Origin: Pseudomonadota bacterium
GTDB taxonomy: Bacteria; Pseudomonadota; Alphaproteobacteria; Micropepsales; Micropepsaceae
NCBI GenBank assembly: GCA_021851325.1
Contig: JAJZDZ010000019.1
Coordinates: forward strand, 1 to 54,732
Direction: 5' to 3'
Length of the DNA stretch: 54,732 bases
Shown here: one piece after another, positions 34,587 through 44,584 of the stretch
Numbering within the stretch: position 1 is the first letter of the stretch
Layout of the letters: every line of letters begins with the position of its first letter
Translations under genes and position numbers: made by a program
Notes under the pieces: model-generated
The model's database searches: none
The model's input: the letters and a program-made list of their open reading frames with translations, nothing else
Told to the model about the DNA's origin: nothing

Positions 34587-34605
34587 AAGTGTACATCGTT
34601 CATAT
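34587..34605. promoter_or_regulatory. 19-bp operator copy O7
   Basis: AAGTGTACatcGTTCATAT has a right half identical (in reverse complement) to the consensus ATATGAAC and a weaker left half. It lies directly upstream of the MFS gene. Confidence 0.55.
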
Positions 34606-36586
34606 CGCGGCGCAAGTCAGGAGGGGTGGCTAAATGTCTGGCTATGATCAAGTTGTAATGTTGACTTCGCCCTGACACTGGGTCGGGGTTTAGGCGATAT
34701 ACCGGCTCGGGTTTGCTGACGGGGTAGATGGGGTCGGGGGAACTAGTCTCAACCGGTCGTGCTGAGCTTTGGTTCACGTACCTGGCCAAATGAGGCGACG
34801 TGATGGTGGGTAGCTGGGGCAGGCTCCGGGCCATTTATGGATGACAGGCTTCCAGTTGGTGCCGCATGGTCGTCTGGGCGAAGGTGGGGCGCGTTCTGGC
34901 ACCGCAATTCTTAATGGATGGGTCCATCATGTAATCGTGTGCGGCCCCCTGACCTGCGAAGACGAGAGTTGCAAGGGCTGGATGAGCGAGGGCCCAAGCG
35001 GAGACTGGGCTGACGTCAGGGGCCCGTCATGTTGCGTCAATGCCTCACGGCGGCTTGATGACCATATCTGAGGTGGAGTGGTGGCCAGGTCTCAGGCTCC
35101 CGGAATTAGTGCGAGAGTCCTCCGATCGGTTGTGGGCAGTACTAGCCTAAGAGATGGCAGGCGTGCCTCCGCTACTCCGGATAAATCTCTCTCTCGCTCT
35201 GGAGCCTTGCTGTATCGCGGTGACCCGGGCGCACGGTCTGTCTCACGCGCGGAGGCACGTGCGGCAGCTCAGTGTCGCTGCATACGGCTATCGAGCGTAT
35301 CGCTACCTGCCCAAGCGCTGGGATAGCCTTGAATGTTCGGCTTCCGGACGTAGCTCACAGCGGCCACCGGACGCCGTGTGCGGCTGCCTCATGAGAAAGT
35401 TACGCTGCGGTATGTTTGTTGCTGGGGCTCTGGGGCAATCGTAGTCGCGTGCTGGCTCTCCCCGATGTAGGCAATGAAAATATGTGTTGGATTTGGGCGC
35501 TGCCGAATCCCGGGCTGTCGCTGTCGCTGGGGAGCGGCCGTTCGGGGCCAGGCGCCGCGCGTTGTTGGCGCGTTTCTGGTGCTCCTGAAGTGTGGTCACT
35601 TACATGGGAAGATCCCCTTGCGACGCGGTAATTTTGACCGTCAAATCGCCCTAGTCCCTGAATTTTCTGCAGAATTTGGCTATATCGTTCTGTGGGTAGA
35701 ACGAGCTGTTGCATTTGCCGCTCTACCCACCTGGTGCAGTGCACACTAAATCAGACGCGTGATTTGAACGGGCTCCCGGGCGTATCTGAAGGAAAAAGCG
35801 TCCAGGGGCTATCGAAGTGAACTCGCAGCTTATCGGTGTCCGATGCCGCGGGGGTTGCAATCGCCCCCCCCAGCAGCCTCCGCGACGGACCCACCGATGC
35901 GCCTGGGCTGGACACGCAGCCAGCCCTTAACCTGCCGTCCGGTCCAGGCGCACCAATTTGTGGACACAGTCATGTTCTGTAGCGAAGCCTCTACCCTCTG
36001 CCCGCGTGTGCTCGCGACGATGACAATCATCGCCGGCGCTGTCGCAGGCCTTGCCGCGGGTCTGTCGCTCGGAGTGCTCATTTGGCGACTCGTGGCCTGA
36101 AGGCTGGCCGCGCTCCCGGGCCAAGAGCCTCCCGCGATATCAGAATGTCTCGCGATGTCGGACCTAAGGCTGAGTGGCGACACAGATGGACCTAATTTGC
36201 AGGCCGTCTCAGCCGTGACAACTCATCAGAACCGCGGCCAGCTCAAGAACCTCGCAGAGCCCCTATAGGCAAGATGTGATGAGCCCCACCGTCACCTTTC
36301 CTGGCTACAGATCTGTGCCGCAGGGGGCGCGGGCGGCGGCGCCCCTGTTATCGGACATCAGCATCAAGGCGTCGTCACATGCGCGCTGTGCCATGCTACG
36401 GAATGATCGCTAAGCTACTGCTAAGGCGCTTTTTACATCTGGCACCTGTCAGCAGCAGCCAGGCACCGTCCCCACGGCGGGCTCCGTATATATGGAATTG
36501 ATATAAACCCCAGCTTTGCTGTCACTGGAATTGATATGGACCTTCATCCACCCTGCGCCTGAAGCAGACAGCGCGGATGTGAGGCT
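34606..36586. other. Gene-poor 2-kb spacer between the catabolic island and kdp
   Basis: Frames here have no recognisable domains and none has a good start site. Two secondary structures stand out. GTGGGTAGA (35692-35700) pairs with TCTACCCAC (35722-35730). A GC-rich stem lies around 36327-36351 (CAGGGGGCGC and GGCGCCCCTG) followed by TTAT, a possible terminator. A 26-codon frame near 36020-36100 would encode a single hydrophobic helix (MTIIAGAVAGLAAGLSLGV), which I do not claim. The region looks like decayed sequence marking the edge of the island. Confidence 0.45.
36493..36537. repeat. Direct repeat in the kdp promoter region
   Basis: TGGAATTGATAT occurs at 36493-36504 and again at 36526-36537, both followed by a similar purine-rich ACC. 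The 33-bp period is about three helical turns, so both copies face the same side of the DNA. They lie 50-95 bp before the first kdp-region gene and are candidates for KdpE binding sites. Confidence 0.5.
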
Positions 36587-36670
36587 TTGGCAGACCTGAT
36601 ATTCCTTCTCATCGCCGCAGCATTCTTTGCTGCAGCGATCGCCTACATCAGCCTGTGCGAGCGGATGTGA
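36587..36670 (+). CDS. 27-residue membrane microprotein at the head of the kdp operon
   Basis: The frame from TTG 36587 to TGA 36670 encodes a 27-residue protein that is one hydrophobic helix (ADLIFLLIAAAFFAAAIAYI) ending in a polar SLCERM tail. Such tiny proteins occur before kdpF in some kdp operons, though I cannot name a family. GAGG lies only two bases before the TTG, which is close for a ribosome site and weakens the call. It precedes kdpF by 7 bp. It may be a second KdpF-like stabilising peptide or a leader peptide coupled to kdpF translation. Confidence 0.55.
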   Translation: MADLIFLLIAAAFFAAAIAYISLCERM

Positions 36671-36677
36671 GGATCAC

Positions 36678-36767
36678 ATGACCATTGACTATGCGCTGGG
36701 CGCACTCGTTGCGCTCGGCATACTCATATATCTGGTTTACGCCCTTATTCGCCCCGAAAAATTTTAG
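36678..36767 (+). CDS. kdpF: KdpF, small subunit of the potassium ATPase
   Basis: This 29-residue single-helix membrane peptide (MTIDYALGALVALG...YALIRPEKF) stabilises the KdpABC complex and is bound at the KdpA interface. The RPEKF end is the classical KdpF tail. GAGG precedes ATG 36678. It ends nine bases before kdpA. Length and sequence are standard. Confidence 0.93.
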   Translation: MTIDYALGALVALGILIYLVYALIRPEKF

Positions 36768-36776
36768 GAGCAGACC

Positions 36777-38504
36777 ATGTCATTTCATGGCTGGGTGCAA
36801 ATCATCCTTTACTGCCTGAGCATTCTGGTTTGTGTCAAACCGCTTGGGACGTATATGGCGCGTGTTTTTGCGGGAGAAAAGGTGTTTTTGTCCCCAATCG
36901 TTCGCCCGCTGGAGCGCACCGTCTACCGCCTGTGTGGCATAAATCCTGACCAGGAGCAGCACTGGACAAGCTACACAACTGCAATGCTGGTATTTTCGCT
37001 GATGGCATTTCTGTTCACCTATGCCATTCAGCGATTACAAGGCATTTTGCCCTTCAATCCCCAACATATGGCTGCAGTAGCACCAGATCTTTCCTTTAAC
37101 ACAGCCGTGAGCTTTGCCAGCAATACAAACTGGCAAGCCTATTCCGGCGAAACCACCCTCAGCTATTTTACCCAGATGGCTGCGCTGACAGTTCAGAACT
37201 TTGTATCTGCTGCGGCGGGTATTGCCCTCGCCGTTGCACTAATTCGTGGTTTCATGCGGTCCCAAACCAAAACCCTCGGAAACTTCTGGACAGATCTGAC
37301 GCGAACTACACTTTATATCCTGCTGCCGCTGTCAATCGTGGTCGCGATCGCCCTTGTTATTCTGGGCGTTCCCCAAAACCTTGATCCCTACACGCATGTC
37401 ATCACCCTCAGTGGAGCAAAGCAGCTTATCGCTCAAGGTCCTGTCGCCTCCCAGGTAGCAATCAAACAGCTTGGTACCAATGGTGGAGGCTTCTTTAACG
37501 CCAATTCGTCATTTCCATTTGAAAACCCAAATGCTCTTTCCAACTTTATTGAGGTATGGGCGATTTTGGTCATCAGCGCGGCACTGACCTATACGTTCGG
37601 AGTAATGATCAATGACCGCCGCCAGGGATGGGCCCTGTTCGCAGTCATGTCGCTGTTCTTCGTTACGGGTACCGCGGTCACATATTGGGCCGAATCCCAT
37701 CCGTCGCTGGCCATAACGCAGCCACACGTCGACACCGCGCATTCCGCACTCCAAACAGGGGGCAACATGGAAGGCAAAGAGGTGCGGTTTGGCATTGTCA
37801 ACTCGGCAATATGGGCAAATGCCACGACCGATGCCTCAAACGGCTCAGTCAACGCCATGATGGACAGCTTTACTCCCATCGGTGGCCTCGTGCCCCTTAT
37901 CAACATGCAACTTGGCGAGATTGTGTTCGGCGGTGTTGGATCTGGACTGTATGGCATGCTGCTGTTCGCAATTCTGGCAGTGTTCATTGCCGGATTAATG
38001 GTGGGACGGACTCCAGAATATCTGGGGAAGAAAATCGAAGCACGTGAAGTGAAAATGGCGATGCTCGCGATATTGATCCTGCCCATGTCGATCCTGGGCT
38101 TCACTGCGGTCGCGTCGGAACTTCCCGCCGCATTAACAAGCCTTGCAAATTCTGGTCCACATGGGTTCAGCGAAATTTTGTACGCCTATACTTCCGGAAC
38201 TGCCAATAATGGAAGTGCGTTCGCTGGGCTCAATGCCAATACGCCCTTTTGGAACACCACTGTTGGTCTATCGATGCTTATAGGCCGGTTTCTCTTTATC
38301 GTACCGATGATGGCGGTGGCAGGGTCGTTGGGCGAAAAGAAGATCATACCCGCGTCTGCGGGCACCTTCCCGACAACCGGCCTGTTATGGGTCGGCCTTT
38401 TAACCGGCGTGATTCTCATTGTCGGAGGGTTAACATTCTTTCCAGCCTTGGCATTAGGGCCGATTGCGGAGCACTTCGCAATGATGGCTGGAAAATTGTA
38501 CTAG
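36777..38504 (+). CDS. kdpA: KdpA, potassium channel-like subunit
   Basis: This 575-residue integral membrane protein is the K+ channel-like subunit of the high-affinity KdpFABC pump. It belongs to the superfamily of K+ transporters with four pore loops. Selectivity-filter-like segments include [19 protein letters not shown] and [28 protein letters not shown]. About ten hydrophobic segments are visible. It lies in the order kdpF-A-B-C and ends immediately before kdpB. K+ limitation sensed by KdpDE, encoded downstream, is the expected inducer. Confidence 0.96.
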   Translation: MSFHGWVQIILYCLSILVCVKPLGTYMARVFAGEKVFLSPIVRPLERTVYRLCGINPDQEQHWTSYTTAMLVFSLMAFLFTYAIQRLQGILPFNPQHMAAVAPDLSFNTAVSFASNTNWQAYSGETTLSYFTQMAALTVQNFVSAAAGIALAVALIRGFMRSQTKTLGNFWTDLTRTTLYILLPLSIVVAIALVILGVPQNLDPYTHVITLSGAKQLIAQGPVASQVAIKQLGTNGGGFFNANSSFPFENPNALSNFIEVWAILVISAALTYTFGVMINDRRQGWALFAVMSLFFVTGTAVTYWAESHPSLAITQPHVDTAHSALQTGGNMEGKEVRFGIVNSAIWANATTDASNGSVNAMMDSFTPIGGLVPLINMQLGEIVFGGVGSGLYGMLLFAILAVFIAGLMVGRTPEYLGKKIEAREVKMAMLAILILPMSILGFTAVASELPAALTSLANSGPHGFSEILYAYTSGTANNGSAFAGLNANTPFWNTTVGLSMLIGRFLFIVPMMAVAGSLGEKKIIPASAGTFPTTGLLWVGLLTGVILIVGGLTFFPALALGPIAEHFAMMAGKLY

Positions 38505-38516
38505 GTGGAGTTGCCT

Positions 38517-40583
38517 ATGCAGATCGCCCACAAGGTGCGTAAGCGCACAGCAAGAGCTTCTCTGTTCGATCGCTCGCTGCTTGTCACTGCTATTGGTCAG
38601 GCGTTTCGCAAGCTTGATCCAAGGCTCATGGCACGCAATCCCGTTATGTTTGTGGTTGAAATAGTAACCTCGCTAACTACCGTGTTACTGATCCGCGATG
38701 CCATCGTCGGAAGAAGCCATCTCAGCTTTGATTTCCAAATCAATCTTTGGCTCTGGTTTACTGTACTGTTTGCGAATTTCGCGGAAGCGGTAGCTGAGGG
38801 ACGCGGAAAGGCGCAGGCGGAGTCGCTCCGGAAGACAAAAGTTGAACTCTCGGCAAAAAAGCTCGCCGATAGTCACACCAAGGTCTGGAGAAAGGTTCCG
38901 GCTCATGAACTTGAACGCGGGGATCTCGTCCTGGTAGAGGCCGGTGACCTCATCCCTTCCGATGGCGATGTCGTCGAAGGCGTAGCGTCTGTGGATGAGT
39001 CAGCGATAACTGGCGAGAGTGCGCCTGTTATCCGTGAATCGGGGGGCGACCGCTCCGCCGTAACCGGAGGGACGCGCGTACTATCAGATCAGATTGTGGT
39101 TCGCATAACGGCAACTAAAGGATCAACGTTCCTTGATCGCATGATATCGCTTGTAGAAGGAGCTTCGCGACAAAAAACTCCGAATGAGATCGCACTCAAT
39201 ATCCTTCTGGCAGGGATGACCATCATCTTCGTCTTTGCGATTGTTACCATTCCTTCCTTTGCGGCCTACGCGAATGGGGAGGTTAGCGTACTAATGTTGG
39301 TTGCGCTATTTGTGACATTAATCCCAACTACAATTGGCGCGCTGCTGTCCGCAATCGGCATTGCCGGTATGGATAGGCTAGTACGCTTTAATGTCCTGGC
39401 CATGTCTGGGCGCGCGGTAGAAGCGGCCGGAGACGTTGACACACTGCTACTGGACAAGACCGGCACGATAACTCTCGGTAATAGGCAGGCTGTAGAATTT
39501 GTTACGCTTCAAGGAGTCGCGAAGGGTGAGCTGGCAGAGGCCGCACTTTTATCTTCGGTACCGGACGAGACGCCGGAAGGGCGCTCGATTGTCCAGCTAG
39601 CAATCGCCAAGTATGGGTTAAGCGAGGATCAGAAGACCATTACGAATGCCAGTTTTGTTCCCTTCTCCGCTCAGACACGTATCAGCGGGATCGACATGGG
39701 CACAACGACCATTCGAAAGGGAGCTATAGATGCCGTACTGAAGGCATCGCCCAATGCCAACACCTTCGCTTCTCACCAGACTGAAGTTATAGCTGAACGT
39801 ATCGCCAAGGAGGGAGGAACGCCGCTGGCGGTTGCTAAGAATGGGAGATTACTGGGTGTAATTCACCTCAAAGATATCGTGAAGGGAGGCATTCGCGAGA
39901 GGTTTTCTGCACTAAGGCAGATGGGCATTCGTACAGTGATGATTACTGGTGACAATCCTCTGACTGCAGCAGCAATCGCTGCGGAAGCGGGAGTCGACGA
40001 TTTTCTGGCGCAAGCGACTCCTGAAACCAAGCTTGAGCTGATTAGGTCCGAGCAGGCCAAGGGTAAACTGGTGGCCATGTGCGGCGATGGCACCAACGAT
40101 GCTCCGGCCTTGGCGCAAGCAGATGTAGGCGTGGCTATGAACACAGGTACAATGGCGGCGCGTGAGGCTGGAAATATGGTTGATCTGGACAGCGATCCGA
40201 CCAAGCTCATTGAGATAGTGGAGATCGGAAAACAGCTTTTGATGACCCGCGGGGCACTTACAACCTTTTCGATCGCCAATGACGTAGCAAAGTATTTTGC
40301 CATCATTCCGGCCATTTTTCTCGCGTTTTATCCGCAGCTTGGAACGCTCAACATAATGGACCTTCACAGTCCACGAAGCGCGATATTATCGGCCATCATT
40401 TTCAATGCCCTGGTAATCATTGCCTTAATTCCGCTGGCCCTGAATGGAGTGCGCTATCGCGCAGACAGCGCGGCAAACGTGTTGCGTCGTAATCTGCTGA
40501 TCTATGGGGTGGGTGGGCTCATAATTCCTTTCATTGGCATCAAGTTGATCGACATGGCTGTGGTGGCCATGGGTTGGATTTAG
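38517..40583 (+). CDS. kdpB: KdpB, P-type ATPase subunit
   Basis: This is the energy-coupling P1A-type ATPase of the Kdp pump, about 688 residues. The phosphorylated Asp313 is in [10 protein letters not shown], the actuator motif is TGESAPV, and the hinge is [21 protein letters not shown] prefer ATG 38517, which has GGTGGAG six bases upstream, over GTG 38505, which abuts the kdpA stop. Membrane helices are seen near residues 35-75 and 215-260 and in the C-terminal third. Confidence 0.96.
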   Translation: MQIAHKVRKRTARASLFDRSLLVTAIGQAFRKLDPRLMARNPVMFVVEIVTSLTTVLLIRDAIVGRSHLSFDFQINLWLWFTVLFANFAEAVAEGRGKAQAESLRKTKVELSAKKLADSHTKVWRKVPAHELERGDLVLVEAGDLIPSDGDVVEGVASVDESAITGESAPVIRESGGDRSAVTGGTRVLSDQIVVRITATKGSTFLDRMISLVEGASRQKTPNEIALNILLAGMTIIFVFAIVTIPSFAAYANGEVSVLMLVALFVTLIPTTIGALLSAIGIAGMDRLVRFNVLAMSGRAVEAAGDVDTLLLDKTGTITLGNRQAVEFVTLQGVAKGELAEAALLSSVPDETPEGRSIVQLAIAKYGLSEDQKTITNASFVPFSAQTRISGIDMGTTTIRKGAIDAVLKASPNANTFASHQTEVIAERIAKEGGTPLAVAKNGRLLGVIHLKDIVKGGIRERFSALRQMGIRTVMITGDNPLTAAAIAAEAGVDDFLAQATPETKLELIRSEQAKGKLVAMCGDGTNDAPALAQADVGVAMNTGTMAAREAGNMVDLDSDPTKLIEIVEIGKQLLMTRGALTTFSIANDVAKYFAIIPAIFLAFYPQLGTLNIMDLHSPRSAILSAIIFNALVIIALIPLALNGVRYRADSAANVLRRNLLIYGVGGLIIPFIGIKLIDMAVVAMGWI

Positions 40584-40595
40584 GGAGGCATTTCC

Positions 40596-41186
40596 ATGCT
40601 GAAGCATGTTACGCGCTCCTTTCTCATGATGGCTGTCATGACTATTCTCACGGGCCTGGTTTATCCCCTGGCGATGACTGGGCTGGCTGAAGGCTTGTTG
40701 CCGTTTCAGGCACACGGTAGCCTTGTCAGGGCTGACGGCCGAGTTATTGGCTCGGAGCTGATCGAGCAGCCATTCAGTGCCCCGAGATATTTTTATGGCA
40801 GGCCCTCGGCAACGACGCCGCCGGATAATGCCGCAAGCTCAGGTGGTTCCAACCTTGGGCCGACCTCCCGGACACTGGCGCTACGCGTGCGCGCGGCCGC
40901 GGCCAAACTTGCGAGACAAAATCCTGGTAGGGAGGTTCCGGTGGATCTGGTGACGACGTCTGGAAGTGGGGTCGACCCGGATATCACGCCCGCAGGGGCA
41001 CTGTTTCAGGTACCGAGAGTGGCTGCGGCGAGGGGCCTGCCCGAATCCATGGTGCGGGCTCTGGTGCTCTCTCATATCGATGAACCCGTACTCGGGTTGA
41101 TAGGCGAGCCCCATGTCAATGTCCTCAGGTTAAATCTCGCCCTTGATCGTGTTGCCGCCCTCCATCAGCGTACCATGATGCGTTAG
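40596..41186 (+). CDS. kdpC: KdpC, potassium ATPase accessory subunit
   Basis: This 196-residue subunit has one N-terminal membrane helix (MMAVMTILTGLVYPLAMTGLA) and a periplasmic domain. The conserved RPSATTPPDNAASSGGSNLGPTSRTLALRV and DLVTTSGSGVDPDITPAGALFQVPRVAAARGL blocks are both present. It assembles with KdpA and KdpB in the inner membrane. It follows kdpB by 12 bp. Confidence 0.96.
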   Translation: MLKHVTRSFLMMAVMTILTGLVYPLAMTGLAEGLLPFQAHGSLVRADGRVIGSELIEQPFSAPRYFYGRPSATTPPDNAASSGGSNLGPTSRTLALRVRAAAAKLARQNPGREVPVDLVTTSGSGVDPDITPAGALFQVPRVAAARGLPESMVRALVLSHIDEPVLGLIGEPHVNVLRLNLALDRVAALHQRTMMR

Positions 41187-41195
41187 ACTGGGGTC

Positions 41196-43898
41196 ATGAG
41201 CGACGAACGCCAGGAAGCCATACGGCCCTCGCCTGAAGCATTGCTTGAGGCGGCAAAGCAGGAGGGACGAGGTCGCCTCAAGGTCTTTCTTGGCGCAGCA
41301 CCCGGTGTGGGCAAAACTTTTGAGATGCTCCAGCAGGCCAAGGCACGGCGACTTGAGGGAGACGACGTCGTCATTGGTGTGGTGGAAACCCATGGACGGG
41401 TTGAAACCGAAGTCTTGACCCGGGGCCTTGAGACCGTTCCAAAGAAGCGCATTCCCTACCGCGGGCAGGTACTCCTGGAAATGGATCTTGATGCCGTGCT
41501 GCAGCGGCGTCCCAAGCTCGTTCTGGTCGACGAGCTGGCCCATAGTAATGCGCCCGGTAGCCGTCATCCCAAGCGTTACGTGGATGTGGAAGAGTTGTTG
41601 ACGGCGGGCATTGATGTCTACACCACACTCAATATACAGCATATTGAAAGTCTGAACGATGTCGTTGCGAAGATAACCCGAATACGGGTTCGTGAGATCG
41701 TGCCGGATTCAGTTCTGGATAGAGCGGATGAGGTTGAGCTTGTTGATACCACGCCTGATGATCTGCTGCAGCGCCTGAGGGAAGGAAAGGTATACGTTCC
41801 CGAAACTGCCGCACGGGCCGTTCGGCACTACTTCATGCCAGGGAATCTCGCGGCACTCAGAGAACTAGCCTTGCGCAGAACTGCTCAACGGGTGGATGAG
41901 CAGGTGCTCAATTACATGCGCTCGCATGCAATTAAGGGACCGTGGGAGTCGAGCGAGAGGGTACTCGTTTGTGTCAACGAGCGGGCCAGTTCCCAGGCAC
42001 TGGTCAGGTTCACCCGCAGGTTGGCTGACCGTCTGAAGGGTGCCTGGACAGCGATCTATATCGAAACATCCCACACGTCACATCTAACCGAAGCTGAGCG
42101 AGACCGGATTGCAGAAGCCTTGCGAATGGCAGAGCGGCTCGGCGGCCAGGTGGTGACACTGCCGGCCCCAAATGCTGCGGAAGCCATCATAGATTACGCC
42201 CGCGCGAATAATTTCACTCACGTCGTTTTGTCGAGTTACCCTAGGTATCGCCTGTGGGAGTTGGTCAGAGGATCATTCCTGAATGCAGTTATCCGCAGGG
42301 CAGGGGATATCAACCTTCATATCGTGCCGTCTGCAGAACCTCCTGCTCGCCCATCTGTAGGGCGTCTTCTGCCCCGAGGGCCGGAATTCGGCGATCGATT
42401 TGCCTACCTCGGAAGCACGATTGCGGTTATTGCGGCGTTGATCGTTGGCGAGATCTTAAGTCTCTTCGGAATCACCAATGTAGCACTGGTTTTTCTGACG
42501 GCTGTGCTGGCGAGCGCAGTCGGATATGGCCTTCTGCCAGCGCTTTTTACCTGTATACTTGCGTCGCTGGCATATAATTTTTTCTTCTTGCCGCCGCTCT
42601 ACACGTTTACGGTTGCTGATCCGGAAAATGTTATTGCGCTCTTCTTTTTTGCCGTAGTTGCGGTGATCACGAGTAATCTGACTGCCCGCATTAGGGCCCA
42701 GGCGGTGGCTGCCCAGGAGCGGGCGCAGGTTACAGAAAGTCTGTATCAGTTCAGCCGTAAACTTGCCGCTATAGCAGACATCGATGATCTTCTCTGGGCT
42801 GCAGCCTTCCAGATATCGAGCATGCTCAAGGTTCATGTCGTTCTGCTGCTGCCTGAGGAAGACAGTCTTGTGATCAGATGCGGCTACCCTCCAGAGGACA
42901 GTTTGACGGAGACGGATCTGGCTGCCGCCAAATGGGCCTGGACCCATGGTGCAGCGGCGGGTCGGGGTGCCGATACGCTTACCGGGGCCAAAAGACTGTT
43001 CCTTCCACTAAGGACGGGGCGCGACGTTGTCGGCATCGTAGGCTTAGACAACGACAGGGCTGGTCCTCTTTTAACACCGGATCAGCGCCGGCTGCTTGAT
43101 GCGCTGGCGGACCAGATTGCCGTCGCCATCGAAAGAATATTGCTCGCGGATGAGTTTGACCGTGCGCGTATAGCATCGGAGGCGGAACGGCTTCAGGCGG
43201 CGCTTTTGACCTCGCTTAGCCACGATTTGCGCACACCGCTCGCCTCGATTTTGGGTTCTGCTATGACCCTAAAGAATTATGGCGAGAATTTGAGTGCCAC
43301 CGACCGAAAGGAAATGCTGGCTACAATTACTGATGAATCCCAGCGGCTGAACAGGTTTATTGCCAATCTCCTGGATATGACGCGCCTGGAGTCCGGCGTG
43401 TTAAGGCCAAGACTTGATGACGTCGACGTAAGTGATGTAATCGGAAGTGCTCTCTCTCGAGCGCGAACCGTGCTTGCGGAAAATACCATCGAGACACAGA
43501 TCGAAGACAAAATCCCCTTTGTGAAGGCCGATGCGGTGTTGCTGGAGCAGGCGCTCTTTAATCTTCTTGATAATGCGGCCAAGCATGCCGGCCCTGGTGC
43601 CAGGGTGCAGGTAAAAGCCCTGTCCACTGCCGATCAGGTGCAGCTTATGGTTATGGATGATGGCCCTGGAATTCCCGGAGCATCTCTTGAAAAGATATTT
43701 GATAAGTTTCACCGTCTGGAAGCTAGCGACAGTAAGCGCGCGGGTACAGGCCTTGGATTGGCGATCAGCCGAGGCTTCATTGAAGCAATAGGAGGAACGG
43801 TGACCGCATCAAATCGCAAGGACCAGTCAGGCGCCGTTTTTACAATCACTCTTCCTCAGTCACATTCTCGTGTGACAGAAGAGGGATCTATGTCGTGA
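41196..43898 (+). CDS. kdpD: KdpD, potassium-responsive sensor histidine kinase
   Basis: This is a 900-residue sensor kinase. An N-terminal KdpD domain carries the Walker A motif GAAPGVGKT (about 33-41). A universal-stress-like domain, four membrane helices (DUF4118, about 405-500), a GAF-like region, the HisKA domain with His676 in SLSHDLRTPLASI, and an ATPase domain (NLLDNAAKH, DDGPGIPG, GTGLGLAI) follow. It phosphorylates KdpE when potassium is low. It follows kdpC by nine bases and overlaps kdpE (GTGA), so the whole system is one operon. Confidence 0.96.
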   Translation: MSDERQEAIRPSPEALLEAAKQEGRGRLKVFLGAAPGVGKTFEMLQQAKARRLEGDDVVIGVVETHGRVETEVLTRGLETVPKKRIPYRGQVLLEMDLDAVLQRRPKLVLVDELAHSNAPGSRHPKRYVDVEELLTAGIDVYTTLNIQHIESLNDVVAKITRIRVREIVPDSVLDRADEVELVDTTPDDLLQRLREGKVYVPETAARAVRHYFMPGNLAALRELALRRTAQRVDEQVLNYMRSHAIKGPWESSERVLVCVNERASSQALVRFTRRLADRLKGAWTAIYIETSHTSHLTEAERDRIAEALRMAERLGGQVVTLPAPNAAEAIIDYARANNFTHVVLSSYPRYRLWELVRGSFLNAVIRRAGDINLHIVPSAEPPARPSVGRLLPRGPEFGDRFAYLGSTIAVIAALIVGEILSLFGITNVALVFLTAVLASAVGYGLLPALFTCILASLAYNFFFLPPLYTFTVADPENVIALFFFAVVAVITSNLTARIRAQAVAAQERAQVTESLYQFSRKLAAIADIDDLLWAAAFQISSMLKVHVVLLLPEEDSLVIRCGYPPEDSLTETDLAAAKWAWTHGAAAGRGADTLTGAKRLFLPLRTGRDVVGIVGLDNDRAGPLLTPDQRRLLDALADQIAVAIERILLADEFDRARIASEAERLQAALLTSLSHDLRTPLASILGSAMTLKNYGENLSATDRKEMLATITDESQRLNRFIANLLDMTRLESGVLRPRLDDVDVSDVIGSALSRARTVLAENTIETQIEDKIPFVKADAVLLEQALFNLLDNAAKHAGPGARVQVKALSTADQVQLMVMDDGPGIPGASLEKIFDKFHRLEASDSKRAGTGLGLAISRGFIEAIGGTVTASNRKDQSGAVFTITLPQSHSRVTEEGSMS

Positions 43899-44584
43899 CC
43901 TCAGGAACACCATTGCGGGTACTGGTGGTGGATGATGAACCGGCGATCCGGCGGTTCCTGCGGGCCAGTCTAACGGCTGAGGGTTACGTGGTCACAGAGG
44001 CGGAGGATGGTGAAGATACCCTGAAACTTCTCAGACGTAGCAGCTTTGACGTGGTGTTACTGGACCTCGGTCTGCCCCACATGACAGGTTTCGACGTTAT
44101 TGCGCGTGCACGGGATGCCGGTATCAACGTGCCGATTGTGGTTTTATCTAGCCGTAATGATGAAGGTGGGAAGGTCAGGGCGTTGGATCTTGGCGCCGAT
44201 GACTATGTTACAAAGCCGTTTGGTTTGGATGAGCTGATGGCCAGGCTGCGTGCGGCAGTTCGTCATCGGGTACAGGAAGGTGGCGAGGAGCCTGTTTTCC
44301 AGAGTGGCGACCTACGTGTTGATTTGGTAAGCCGATTGGTCACGGTTCGCGAAGAAGAAGTGAAGCTGACGCCTCGGGAATATGAACTGTTAAGGCTGCT
44401 GGTTGCGCATGCGGGCAAGGTGCTCACACATCGCTATATCCTGGAACAGGCCTGGGGGGCGGCCGCCGACGTTGCCTACTTGCGGATTTATATCGCGCGT
44501 CTGCGCCAAAAGATCGAAATTGATCCCCAGCGTCCATCCTTGATCCTCACGGAACAGGGTGTTGGCTATCGCTTGAAATGTTAA
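43895..44584 (+). CDS. kdpE: KdpE, response regulator
   Basis: This 229-residue OmpR-type regulator has a receiver domain (acidic pair in VVDDEP, phospho-acceptor Asp in VVLLDLGLP, Lys in VTKPFG) and a winged-helix DNA-binding domain (TPREYELLRLLVAHAGKVLTHRYILEQAWG). It activates kdp transcription. The start is GTG 43895, overlapping the kdpD stop, with GAGGG nine bases upstream. The direct repeat at 36493-36537 may be its binding site. Confidence 0.95.
   Translation: MTSGTPLRVLVVDDEPAIRRFLRASLTAEGYVVTEAEDGEDTLKLLRRSSFDVVLLDLGLPHMTGFDVIARARDAGINVPIVVLSSRNDEGGKVRALDLGADDYVTKPFGLDELMARLRAAVRHRVQEGGEEPVFQSGDLRVDLVSRLVTVREEEVKLTPREYELLRLLVAHAGKVLTHRYILEQAWGAAADVAYLRIYIARLRQKIEIDPQRPSLILTEQGVGYRLKC

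Noticed and set aside
35154..35444. Frame in the gene-poor region suggesting a decayed transposase
   Set aside because: No DDE, integrase or other transposase motif could be identified.
35692..35730. Integron attC site or tRNA
   Set aside because: The stem lacks the attC core bases, and no tRNA T-loop or acceptor pairing could be found.
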